Notes: generated from the sequence alone by a model not told the origin. A stretch of 6,612 bases of DNA from Mailhella sp. (GCA_020024815.1 JAHHTE010000117.1:1-6612); one strand, 5' to 3'; numbered from the stretch's first letter, positions 1 to 6,612 are shown. Translations and numbers: made by a program.

Positions 1-80
1 ATGGAATAGTTGTTGCTAATAGATATGTAATATTAGATAGAAACAATATAAGGATAGAATATGATAAAAGAAGAAATTAA
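1..80 (+). CDS. Possible 3' end of an upstream gene (partial)
   Basis: The frame starting at base 3 is open from the window edge to a TAA at 78-80, giving about 25 residues that read GIVVANRYVILDRNNIRIEY and then a basic end, DKRRN. The alternation of hydrophobic and polar residues looks like genuine beta-strand coding sequence. The other two forward frames stop at 7-9 and 17-19. If real, this gene overlaps the chaperone start by 20 bases, which suggests one transcript and translational coupling. In such AT-rich DNA, 25 codons without a stop can occur by chance, and an upstream gene could instead end at 7-9. The family is not recognisable from this tail. Confidence 0.35.
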   Translation, partial: GIVVANRYVILDRNNIRIEYDKRRN

Positions 81-537
81 TATACTTTTTTCTCAAGTAG
101 ATAGGTATATATTACAAAGTCTTAATGAAGAAAATTTAAGTATTAATACAATAAATGGGGTAAATATATTTTTTTATTTTTTAGAAGAAAAAGCAAAACT
201 TTTTATGTATGCACATTTAGGTAGAGTGTATGCAACAGAGATTGAATTGAAAAATCTTTATTATAAAAAAATGTTACAAATGAATTTACCTTTATTTATA
301 ACAAGTAATATACGATTAAGTGTTTCAGATGATGATAATATTTATGCATCAATAATGTTAGATCATAGTGATTTTTCAAAAGTAAAAATGGAAGAAACTA
401 TACAAGATTTTTTACTTACAGTTAAAAATTATCAGGAAAGTTTACAAAGTATTTTTTCAAATACAGAAGTAATTATGAAAGTAAAACCTTTAAACGAAAC
501 ATTTGATGTTGGAATGTTTGGAACTATGAGGGTTTAA
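61..537 (+). CDS. CesT-like type III secretion chaperone
   Basis: This 158-residue protein is a probable class I T3SS chaperone, a small cytoplasmic dimer that binds the N-terminal region of a secreted protein and delivers it to the export apparatus. The predicted secondary structure follows the CesT/SycE order: helix 1 at about residues 2-20; a strand pair at about 32-55 (NGVNIFFYF, then KLFMYAHLG); a helix at about 60-75; a strand pair at about 84-101 around an acidic turn (SDDDN); and a C-terminal helix at about 108-130 (METIQDFLL-like, with KNYQESL). Length is normal for the family, and acidic residues outnumber basic ones (about 21 to 15), also typical. AGGA at 51-54 lies six bases before the ATG, supporting this start. 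The large gene begins two bases after its stop, as expected for a chaperone and its client. The assignment rests on fold pattern and context; sequence identity in this family is low, so a search is needed to confirm it. Confidence 0.68.
   Translation: MIKEEINILFSQVDRYILQSLNEENLSINTINGVNIFFYFLEEKAKLFMYAHLGRVYATEIELKNLYYKKMLQMNLPLFITSNIRLSVSDDDNIYASIMLDHSDFSKVKMEETIQDFLLTVKNYQESLQSIFSNTEVIMKVKPLNETFDVGMFGTMRV
528..532 (+). promoter_or_regulatory. Ribosome binding site of the 1405-residue protein, inside the chaperone gene
   Basis: GAGGG lies seven bases before the ATG at 540 and within the last codons of the chaperone gene. Ribosomes finishing the chaperone stop at 535-537, on top of the initiation region of the next gene, so the two products are probably made by coupled translation. 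No room is left for a separate promoter between them. Confidence 0.7.
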
Positions 538-539
538 AT

Positions 540-3500
540 ATGAATACAATTTCTTTAATCCATAATACACAATCAATTAATACAAATACATCTGTAAAGC
601 AAACAAAAGAAATAGATTCTTCTTTGCTTAACATGGCTAAAGATGCTTTAACAACCTTGAATATTGGTAATATGCAATCAAATCAAATTACAAATATTTT
701 GCAACAAAATTCAATGGAAGCAAGTTTTGTAGAAAATAATGCTTCTGTATCAGTAAAAGAAGCTGTAATAGCTTTAGTAAATAAAGATACAATAAGTAGT
801 GTTGAACTTGTTGATTTATATTATGATAATAATGGATTACGTTCTTCACATGATTTATTATTTGCTGATATGGCTGTTGCTACCTTGTTATTAAATGCTA
901 TAAAGCAAAATGTAGATAACAATCAAAATGCACAAGATTTACAAGAGCTTACTAATGCAGTTGAACAATTTTCTTTAACTATTACTAAAGAAAACTCCAT
1001 TGAATTGTTAGATACTATTGATACGTTACTTGAAAAATTAGCTACAAAAACAAATAATGCAAATCAAGATACTTTTATTGCTATGCAAAATTTTGTAAAA
1101 GCAAAAATGGAGAATTTGCAACAAGTAATAATATTACAAGAAAATTTAGAGCATATTGCTGATAATGGTTCTGTAACTTTTACATATCCTACATTAATGC
1201 AAGATATGCAACAAGTTCATAATGAAACAATTTTTGGTGTTGGTGCTTTGGCTTTTGCAAATGAAAGATTTGTACCTGTATATGATACAGTGCAAACAAA
1301 TAATTTATTGCAAAATCTTTTATTAGGTAATGAAAGTTCTTCTTCTCTTGAAACATTATATGAAAAGGGAAATGATTTTACAAAATCTATTATTGAAAAA
1401 TTTTCTGAAAAGGTGGCAGATGAAGTAAAAACAGCAATGCAAAATTATTCAATAGAAACTATGCATTCAGCTTTATCTTCTGTTGATATTTTTTCAAAAA
1501 GGGTAATGCTTGCAAAAGATAGAGAAAAAGTTATGCAAGAATTACAAAATAAAGAAGTAGAACTTTGCAAAGAATTTATTGCAAATAATCAAGGAAATAC
1601 AGAAAAAATTAATAACGATAATGCACATACTATTGTAGAAATATTAACAAAAACATCTTTTAGTAATGCTGTTGTTTCTTTTCTTACCAATGAAGATATG
1701 TTTAGTGCTTTGTTGGATCTTAAAAAAAGTGAACAGTTAACTAAAGAAGAACGTTCATTATTATTGCGTTCTGTATTAACACAAGCTACGCATTCTGGGC
1801 TTAGTCTTGACGATATGGAAATAATGATAAAAGAAATAACAACAAACCAAAATATTATTTCTGAATTTTCTGCATTATCTTCTTATATCTTTTTACAACC
1901 ATTATTGAAAGAGGAAAAATTATTAACAACATTTGATGTAACAACAATTAATTTTGATGCAATGAAAGAAGCTGTTGAAGTTTTAATGCAAAGTGATAAA
2001 AAAGTAGAAAACTTTAATAATTATTTAGGATTATTTATTAATACAAGTTTTTTACTATATAAAACTGAACATTCTTTGACAAATGAGCAAGTTAAAAATG
2101 TTCCAGAATTTCTTGCTGCATTTTCTGATACAGTACAAGATACATTAAAACAACTTATTGATAATCATAATATGAATATCTTTAATACAAAGTTTGATTC
2201 AAATCTTGCAAAAACTGTTTTATATGCTGCAAGTTATGGATTAAATTCACGAGTGCTTTATTCTGCATTGCGTAGTTTTGATGATGAAGCAAAATTTGAT
2301 TTTGTAACGCAAATGATGAATAAAGGATTTCAACAATTAATTGGTATTGATTCATTAGGTAATTTTACAAAAACAGATTTATTAGCTCATGCACAGAAAA
2401 AAATGCAAGGTTCTTTATTGGCACAAAATAATGCTCGATTAGAAGATTTGCATTTAGCTCATGCTTTAGTAACAGGTGAATATGAAAGTATAGTTAGCAC
2501 AAAAGAGTTTCAAGCTCTTATGAAAGCACAAAATATAACAAATCCAGAAAAGATTTCTGGTGAAACATTGGCAACTTCTCTTAATCTTTTACAACGTCTT
2601 TTAGCAAAAGAAATAGGAGAGCTTTCTGATTTTCAACTAGCAAAACTTGGTTTAGAAAGAAGTGATATTTCTAGTAGTTATATTATAAAACAAGCTATTT
2701 TAAATGCTTCTGATTCAGTAAAAAATAGTTTTGAATATGCTTTACTTATTTTCACATATTTTGGGTTATCAAATAAACTAGATAAACAAAGCCAAGAAGA
2801 ATTTTTAAAAGATATTGGAGCAAATAGCACTGTTCAAGGGTATATTAATCTTATTGGTTTAGCTGATGAAGAAAAAATAAAAGCATTAGAAGGTCTTGAA
2901 ATTACAAATCATTTATATGTTGATTTAGAAAAATTTCAAACATCTACGGTTAATTTTATAAAACGAAATAAGCAAGGTAATGAATTAAAAAATGATTTAT
3001 TAATATTAACTTCAGAAAAAACAAATGCCAATGAAAAAATAATTGCAAAAAAAGAACTTCTTGAGCAATTAAAAGGTACGGAAGTTCAACCTCTTACAGT
3101 ATGGGCTGATAGTGTTGTAGCTGTAAAAAAACATTCACAAAATAATAATATACGTGCGTTGGATTCAGCATTAAATAAAACTATTCGTAATAAAAATAAT
3201 GAGTTATTACAAACTGTTGGCGAGTTATATACAAAGGATAAATTATTTACAGTAAATGTTGCTGATAAAACACAAGTTATTGGAACAAATATTGAGAGTG
3301 AAAGAAAATTATTACTTTCTGATTATGATCAAAATTTATTAGAAAGCAGTAAAAAAGTAGCATTAGGGCTTGCGTGCTTAGAATTTGGTTATGCTGATTA
3401 TTTTAGTATGCTTAGTGATTTTGCTACAAAACAAAAAGGTTTTGCAGATCAAGAAACATATAATTCATTTAAACCCTATATGGAAAATATTTTTACAGAG

Positions 3501-4757
3501 CTTGGTTTAGATAAAAGTGTTGCTTCTTCTGTGGTAGATTCTCTTGTTTTTCATTCTCTTGATTTAAAAGAAAAAATTAATCAACAAGTAAATGGATTAA
3601 TTAATAAAGCAAAAGAAGTTGTAAATGCAATTCCTTTAAAATCAGCAGAAGGTAAAATTCAAGATTTAGTTACATTATATAAAAGTAGCATTAATATCTT
3701 AGAAGAATTAGATAGTGGACAAGCTATATATGTTGATGGAAAAACAGGATTAACTCTTGAAATTGAGCCAGTAAGTGCTGGAATTGATATGGCAAATATT
3801 TTTTCTTTGCAACGTACTGCTAATAATGAACCTGTTATTATGCTTGGTAGTGGATTTATTGGAGAAATAGGTGCTGAATTTGAAGTACATGAAGGAATTG
3901 GAACAAATGTAAAAGTTGATGCAAATGCAATGGGATTATTGTCATTAACATTCAAATTTGATGCTGATGCAGCAATTTTTACAGCAAAAGTTTTAAGTCG
4001 TTTAGCAGATAAATATGATTTATTTTATGCTAAAAATGCGTATGTTTCTTATGGATTGGGTGCTGGCTTATCCGCAAAAGCAGAAGTAAATTTAGCAAAA
4101 TTAGTTAATTTTGATTATGCTGAATTAGGTTTTGGGGTAGAAGTTGGTGGTCAAGGTTCTTATTATTCTGTTCGTGGTACAAAGCATAATGAAATGCATT
4201 TTAAAGGTGCTTATACTGTAACAGGAGAAATTGGATTAAAACTTTCTGATAGTGTAAAAGAATTAGCAGAAAAACCTCTTGGTACAGCTGAAGCTTTTGG
4301 AATGCCAACAGAAAACTCTAAAACATATAGTTATAGTGTGGAAAAAGAACTTATAGGGCAAACTGATATTTTCAATAATCAGCTAACAGCCTTATATGAA
4401 GAACATACTTTGATAGAAGATACAGCATTAGGGATTAATCTTTTTGGTAAAAAGCATGGCCTTACAGATGAACAAATACAAACATTAAAAGATTATGCAA
4501 AAGAGCATAAAGAAGATGGAATAAAAATAAAAATTCGTTATGAATATGATGTAGATACAAATAATTTACAAGGTGCAATTACAAGTCAAATAAAAAAGAC
4601 AATGGATAATTCATCACGTAATATGCAAGCTTGCACAGTAATAATAACGCAAGAAAAAAATGATAATGAATTTGAAAAGCCTTTTGAAATTGCAGGAATA
4701 ACATTAGGAGTTCGACAAAATTATGAGGCTGTTAAAGTACATGAAGAAATAGTATAA
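540..4757 (+). CDS. Large (1405 aa) putative type III-secreted effector
   Basis: This is most likely the secreted client of the chaperone encoded just upstream. Its start is fixed by a GAGGG site and a two-base gap. The first 25 residues (MNTISLIHNTQSINTNTSVK...) are rich in Asn, Thr, Ser and Ile with no Sec signal peptide, as expected for a T3SS export signal. Residues of about 30-1055 are Leu/Glu/Lys/Gln/Asn-rich and predicted mostly helical, with no clear transmembrane segment. Residues of about 1060-1237 change character: glycine-rich and strand-rich, with alternating patterns such as TNVKVDANA (about 1115), SYGLGAGLSAKAEVNL (1170-1185), ELGFGVEVGGQGSYYSV (1195-1211) and TGEIGLKL (1228-1235). 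The tail (about 1260-1405) mixes helices with strands such as GIKIKIRYEYDV. Only three cysteines and one tryptophan are visible. No catalytic motif was recognised. Size, chaperone pairing and a late beta-rich part recall AvrE/DspE effectors, but this is inference from architecture. A structural or surface protein of the secretion apparatus is an alternative. Confidence 0.6.
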   Translation: MNTISLIHNTQSINTNTSVKQTKEIDSSLLNMAKDALTTLNIGNMQSNQITNILQQNSMEASFVENNASVSVKEAVIALVNKDTISSVELVDLYYDNNGLRSSHDLLFADMAVATLLLNAIKQNVDNNQNAQDLQELTNAVEQFSLTITKENSIELLDTIDTLLEKLATKTNNANQDTFIAMQNFVKAKMENLQQVIILQENLEHIADNGSVTFTYPTLMQDMQQVHNETIFGVGALAFANERFVPVYDTVQTNNLLQNLLLGNESSSSLETLYEKGNDFTKSIIEKFSEKVADEVKTAMQNYSIETMHSALSSVDIFSKRVMLAKDREKVMQELQNKEVELCKEFIANNQGNTEKINNDNAHTIVEILTKTSFSNAVVSFLTNEDMFSALLDLKKSEQLTKEERSLLLRSVLTQATHSGLSLDDMEIMIKEITTNQNIISEFSALSSYIFLQPLLKEEKLLTTFDVTTINFDAMKEAVEVLMQSDKKVENFNNYLGLFINTSFLLYKTEHSLTNEQVKNVPEFLAAFSDTVQDTLKQLIDNHNMNIFNTKFDSNLAKTVLYAASYGLNSRVLYSALRSFDDEAKFDFVTQMMNKGFQQLIGIDSLGNFTKTDLLAHAQKKMQGSLLAQNNARLEDLHLAHALVTGEYESIVSTKEFQALMKAQNITNPEKISGETLATSLNLLQRLLAKEIGELSDFQLAKLGLERSDISSSYIIKQAILNASDSVKNSFEYALLIFTYFGLSNKLDKQSQEEFLKDIGANSTVQGYINLIGLADEEKIKALEGLEITNHLYVDLEKFQTSTVNFIKRNKQGNELKNDLLILTSEKTNANEKIIAKKELLEQLKGTEVQPLTVWADSVVAVKKHSQNNNIRALDSALNKTIRNKNNELLQTVGELYTKDKLFTVNVADKTQVIGTNIESERKLLLSDYDQNLLESSKKVALGLACLEFGYADYFSMLSDFATKQKGFADQETYNSFKPYMENIFTELGLDKSVASSVVDSLVFHSLDLKEKINQQVNGLINKAKEVVNAIPLKSAEGKIQDLVTLYKSSINILEELDSGQAIYVDGKTGLTLEIEPVSAGIDMANIFSLQRTANNEPVIMLGSGFIGEIGAEFEVHEGIGTNVKVDANAMGLLSLTFKFDADAAIFTAKVLSRLADKYDLFYAKNAYVSYGLGAGLSAKAEVNLAKLVNFDYAELGFGVEVGGQGSYYSVRGTKHNEMHFKGAYTVTGEIGLKLSDSVKELAEKPLGTAEAFGMPTENSKTYSYSVEKELIGQTDIFNNQLTALYEEHTLIEDTALGINLFGKKHGLTDEQIQTLKDYAKEHKEDGIKIKIRYEYDVDTNNLQGAITSQIKKTMDNSSRNMQACTVIITQEKNDNEFEKPFEIAGITLGVRQNYEAVKVHEEIV
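3717..4250 (+). other. Glycine-rich, beta-strand-rich module of the large protein
   Basis: This covers residues of about 1060-1237 of the 1405-residue protein. Before it the chain is almost all helix-like; here short runs alternate hydrophobic with polar or small residues and are separated by Gly, Asn or Asp turns. Examples are LTLEIEP, FIGEIGAEFEV, NVKVDANA, LSLTFKFDADAAI, AKAEVNL, GFGVEVGGQGSYYSV, AYTVTGEIGLKL. The pattern suits a set of amphipathic antiparallel strands, such as a barrel or curved sheet. A helix-like segment (FTAKVLSRLADKYDLFYA, about 1147-1164) interrupts the strands. The reading frame and codon style do not change at the boundary, so there is no sign of a recent fusion. 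Confidence 0.5.
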
Positions 4758-4793
4758 AAAAAAAGCCATAGCTTTTCGCTATGGCTTTTTTTT
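4756..4793. terminator. Bidirectional rho-independent terminator
   Basis: GCCATAGC (4765-4772) and GCTATGGC (4778-4785) form a perfect 8-bp stem around a TTTTC loop. The stem is flanked by nine A (4756-4764) on the left and eight T (4786-4793) on the right, so A-T pairs can extend it to about 16 bp. Each strand therefore has a hairpin followed by a T tract. It sits exactly between two convergent genes: it overlaps the TAA of the large gene (4755-4757) and the T tract overlaps the minus-strand stop codon (4792-4794). It should end transcripts from both sides. Confidence 0.93.
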
Positions 4794-5931
4794 ATTTTAT
4801 TTCGTTTTTAATATTATGGTAAATATTATCAACAGCAGCTAAAATTTCAAAAGGTGGATTCCAGCCAATAAGCATTGCCATTTTTAAGTTAATAGCAAGT
4901 CCTAGAGGCCCAGAATATTCTTGTTTGCATTCTCTAGGTAATTTTCCTTGAATTGTTTCCTTTATTGCCGTTGCAGTATTTACTCCTTCACTGTCAAAGC
5001 TTGGTTGGGATAAGCTCATTAAAACTCCAAGTTCTGTTTCTTTAACTCCTAATTGTGAAAAAGTAGGAATACCAGCAGAAATTATTGGTTGTAAAATTTC
5101 TGTCATTTTATTCCATTGCATACCTGAATTTATGGTTAGGTAAATAGCATCGCTTTTATTTGATAAATCTTTTAGACATGTTATAAGATTTTTACGTACA
5201 TTGTCTTGTGTATCTAAACTATCAAAATTACATAATTCAATTTCAAAACCAAGTTTTTGTGAGGCATTTTCTAATTGTTTATAGGCAATTGTTATTTTAC
5301 TTTCCATATTATTATCATAGGGAATACCAAGTTTTTTAAATTTAAAAATATCATAAAATGTTGTTAATTGCCTTTCATAACGTCCTGTTTCTATTGAAGC
5401 ATGCACATGATTTAAACCAGAATCATTAACAGATTTTATAATATTTGCTTCAACAGAATCTGTAACAGCCATAACAAATGTAGGAATAGTATGTTCATTA
5501 GTGGCAAAATCTGTTCCTGCAAATGTTCCAAAGGCTAAAATAATATCAATATCATTTTGTTTTTGTATTCTTTCTAAAATATCTTGTTTTTGTGTTATCC
5601 GTTTATTAGCATTCCAGTTAGCAGAATAATAACCATTAGGAATAAATTCTAATATATTACTTTCTGTATTTTTTATTATCCAATCCCAAATTTCTTGGGT
5701 TGAAGTAAACGTATCATTACTTGGAATAGGAATATTTTTTATAAGATCTAATTGCATAAGTCCTTTTATTAACGATAAAAGGGTAGAATGATATTCTTCA
5801 TAATTTCCACCTTCAACATAAATAATTCTCCATTTAGATTGAGTAGAGTGTTTAAGAGGGATAGCGTGAGCATTAAAAGTAATATTTAATAGAATAATAC
5901 AAAAACTGATAATATAAATAATATTACGCAT
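4792..5931 (-). CDS. Periplasmic substrate-binding protein, ABC_sub_bind (TrpX-like) family
   Basis: This secreted protein of 379 residues probably captures a small solute in the periplasm for an ABC transporter or a sensor. The chosen start has an AAGGA site six bases upstream and immediately gives a signal peptide: MRN, a hydrophobic core (IIYIISFCIILLNITF) and an AHA cleavage site after about residue 23. The mature chain has the two-lobe order of the family: an N-lobe strand WRIIYVEGG; IILAFGTFAGTDF (about 130-142), matching the family's 'IVAIGTPAA' loop; IPTFVMAVTDSVEA (about 149-162), matching 'IPIVFAAVTDPV'; KKLGIPYDNNM (about 199-209) opening the second lobe; DAIYLTINSGM (261-271); AGIPTFSQLGV (286-296); and a C-terminal NLKMAMLIGWNPP. 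These are remembered family patterns, not a search result. Ligands of this family are varied (aromatic amino acids in some cases), so none is named. No permease or ATPase gene lies in the window, so it is an orphan here. It converges on the large effector-like gene and is divergent from the SctQ-like gene. Confidence 0.78.
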   Translation of the reverse strand: MRNIIYIISFCIILLNITFNAHAIPLKHSTQSKWRIIYVEGGNYEEYHSTLLSLIKGLMQLDLIKNIPIPSNDTFTSTQEIWDWIIKNTESNILEFIPNGYYSANWNANKRITQKQDILERIQKQNDIDIILAFGTFAGTDFATNEHTIPTFVMAVTDSVEANIIKSVNDSGLNHVHASIETGRYERQLTTFYDIFKFKKLGIPYDNNMESKITIAYKQLENASQKLGFEIELCNFDSLDTQDNVRKNLITCLKDLSNKSDAIYLTINSGMQWNKMTEILQPIISAGIPTFSQLGVKETELGVLMSLSQPSFDSEGVNTATAIKETIQGKLPRECKQEYSGPLGLAINLKMAMLIGWNPPFEILAAVDNIYHNIKNEIK

Positions 5932-5937
5932 ATAATT

Positions 5938-5942
5938 TCCTT
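5938..5942 (-). promoter_or_regulatory. Ribosome binding site deciding the start of the binding protein
   Basis: Read on the minus strand this is AAGGA, six bases before the ATG at 5931-5929. The reading frame is open to another ATG at 5964, but that start would put MIVYIYTKGNY before the signal peptide and would lie upstream of the transcription start predicted from the promoter at 5950-5978. The internal Met, residue 12 of the longest frame, is therefore preferred. Confidence 0.75.
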
Positions 5943-5949
5943 TTGTATA

Positions 5950-5978
5950 AATATAAACTATCAATAAAGTAGTAGCAA
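5950..5978 (-). promoter_or_regulatory. Predicted sigma-70-type promoter of the binding protein gene
   Basis: On the minus strand TTGCTA (5978-5973) and TATATT (5955-5950) are separated by 17 bases, matching four and five of six consensus positions. Transcription would begin near 5943, giving a leader of about a dozen bases that just includes the AAGGA site. In such AT-rich DNA -10-like hexamers are common, so the call rests on spacing and position. Confidence 0.45.
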
Positions 5979-6010
5979 GAAAATTTTTAAATAATTTTGT
6001 TACAATTTAT

Positions 6011-6064
6011 TTTGCAGTAATGTAAATTATGTTGGCATAAGTAGATATGATTTGCAGTATAGTA
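6011..6064 (+). repeat. Two 14-base direct repeats, candidate regulator sites
   Basis: TTTGCAGTAATGTA (6011-6024) and TTTGCAGTATAGTA (6051-6064) match at 12 of 14 positions, including the first nine. The two mismatches are only an AT/TA swap. The copies are exactly 40 bases apart, so both would face nearly the same side of the helix. They lie 33 bases or more upstream of the predicted minus-strand promoter and upstream of the SctQ-like gene, a fitting place for a transcription factor. No known regulator consensus was recognised. Confidence 0.4.
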
Positions 6065-6154
6065 TATTGAAAATAATAATAAAAAAATATAACTCATTGG
6101 TTTAACTTTATTTCTAAAAATTGGAATAACTTTAGCATAACAATAGATAATAAC

Positions 6155-6181
6155 TTGCTTTTTAAAAGGAAAAAATATAAT
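6155..6181 (+). promoter_or_regulatory. Weak candidate promoter for the SctQ-like gene
   Basis: TTGCTT (6155-6160) precedes a perfect TATAAT (6176-6181) by 15 bases, shorter than the usual 16-18. Transcription would start near 6188, giving a leader of about 24 bases before the ATG at 6212. A second TATAAT at 6189-6194 has no good -35 match. The AT-rich background makes chance matches likely. Confidence 0.25.
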
Positions 6182-6211
6182 ATTTTATTATAATAATATA
6201 TTAGGTTTGTT

Positions 6212-6612
6212 ATGTATAGTAAAGATAATTCATTAGCAATATTTGAAAAAATTTCACCATATACAGCAAAATATGGAAATGTTTTATTTGCTTATGAAAG
6301 ATTATGTGATTTTTCTTTTGCTAATAAAAAAGCTACGTTATTACCTTTGTTTGATAAAAAACTAGGGGAATTAGCTATTATTTTTGCTATAAAAATTGAA
6401 AATAGTCTTTGGCATATTGGTTTTGAAAATAGTGATTGGTTATTGTTTCATCATGCTATAAAAGAAAAGCAAACGTTAAAAGATATATATAAAAATTTTT
6501 TACCTTTAGAATTACAACAAGTTTTAGCAGAAAATATTATTACACCTTTATTGGAACAATTAGCAGAAAAGGTTCAATCTCAAATTATTCTTGAAAAAAG
6601 TTATTTATACAC
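6212..6612 (+). CDS. SctQ-like T3SS sorting-platform protein, N-terminal part (partial at window end)
   Basis: The ATG at 6212 opens a frame that runs 133 codons to the window edge without a stop. AGG at 6203-6205 lies six bases before the start and is a weak ribosome binding site. The visible part resembles the variable N-terminal region of SctQ (YscQ/HrcQ), the cytoplasmic C-ring/sorting-platform protein: a strand pair ELAIIFAIKI and SLWHIGFEN, then DWLLFHHAI, then LPLELQQVLAENIITPLLEQLAEKV (about 97-121), which fits the family's 'LPpeLr.alle.aL.pLL..L' helix. The diagnostic SpoA (surface presentation of antigens) domains would lie beyond the window, so the call is provisional. A chaperone-client pair nearby supports it. 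The gene has its own upstream region, facing away from the binding protein gene. Confidence 0.5.
   Translation, partial: MYSKDNSLAIFEKISPYTAKYGNVLFAYERLCDFSFANKKATLLPLFDKKLGELAIIFAIKIENSLWHIGFENSDWLLFHHAIKEKQTLKDIYKNFLPLELQQVLAENIITPLLEQLAEKVQSQIILEKSYLY

Larger units (their letters stand above)
5932..6211. other. AT-rich divergent intergenic spacer
   Basis: This 280-base spacer separates the start of the minus-strand binding protein gene from the SctQ-like gene. No open frame with a ribosome binding site, tRNA, or GC-containing hairpin of note was seen. It holds the minus-strand promoter, a pair of 14-base direct repeats (6011-6024 and 6051-6064), a repeated AATAACTT (6125-6132 and 6149-6156, possibly chance), and a weak plus-strand promoter candidate. 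As the only long non-coding stretch, it is where control of both flanking units would act. Confidence 0.6.

Noticed and set aside
10..38. TTGTTG and TTAGAT with 17-base spacing as a promoter for the chaperone gene
   Set aside because: Both hexamers are weak in very AT-rich DNA, and the stretch may be coding for the end of an upstream gene.
2727..2768. Hydrophobic run (EYALLIFTYFGL) in the large protein as a membrane segment
   Set aside because: It is only about a dozen residues long and bordered by charged residues, more like a buried helix than a transmembrane span.
3659..3955. A 98-codon open frame on the minus strand
   Set aside because: It lies wholly inside the large plus-strand gene, opposite its codons, and has no ribosome binding site or recognisable domain.
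6032..6056. TTGGCAT followed by TTGCA, resembling a sigma-54 promoter
   Set aside because: The GG and GC doublets are separated by about 18 bases instead of the required 10, and the TTGC belongs to the second 14-mer repeat.
6123..6150. GGAATAAC, resembling the -35 half of a HrpL-type T3SS promoter
   Set aside because: No CCAC-like -10 element follows at 15-16 bases, so only a short chance match remains.

Overview
The window is a very AT-rich stretch with bacterial gene structure: Shine-Dalgarno sites, short intergenic gaps, TAA stops and a rho-independent terminator. Its contents suggest a Gram-negative, probably host-associated bacterium carrying a type III secretion system (T3SS). This rests on a CesT-like chaperone gene followed directly by a very large Sec-signal-less protein, a downstream partial gene resembling the N-terminal part of the sorting-platform protein SctQ, and a periplasmic binding protein with a cleavable signal peptide. 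The species cannot be fixed from the sequence. An AT-rich, T3SS-bearing desulfovibrio/Lawsonia-type lineage is only a guess.

Layout. Bases 1-80 may hold the last codons of an upstream gene overlapping the first complete gene by 20 bp. The plus-strand pair follows: a 158-residue CesT-like chaperone (61-537) and, after a 2-base gap, a 1405-residue protein (540-4757) interpreted as its secreted client. The pair ends at a strong bidirectional terminator (4756-4793). A convergent minus-strand gene (stop at 4792, preferred start at 5931) encodes a secreted substrate-binding protein of the ABC_sub_bind/TrpX-like family. A 280-base AT-rich divergent spacer (5932-6211) carries a predicted promoter for the minus-strand gene, two near-identical 14-mers 40 bp apart, and a weak candidate promoter for the last gene. 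From 6212 to the window end runs the 5' part (133 codons) of the SctQ-like gene.

How they fit together. The chaperone would hold the N-terminal part of the 1405-residue protein in a secretion-competent state and hand it to the T3SS sorting platform, of which SctQ is the main structural component. The client has a long helix-rich body (about residues 30-1055) and a glycine-rich, strand-rich module (about 1060-1237), followed by a mixed tail. This architecture and the paired chaperone recall large AvrE/DspE-type effectors, but no homology can be shown here. It is the most interesting object in the window. The binding protein has no permease or ATPase gene beside it here and appears to be a separately transcribed orphan between the two T3SS-like units.
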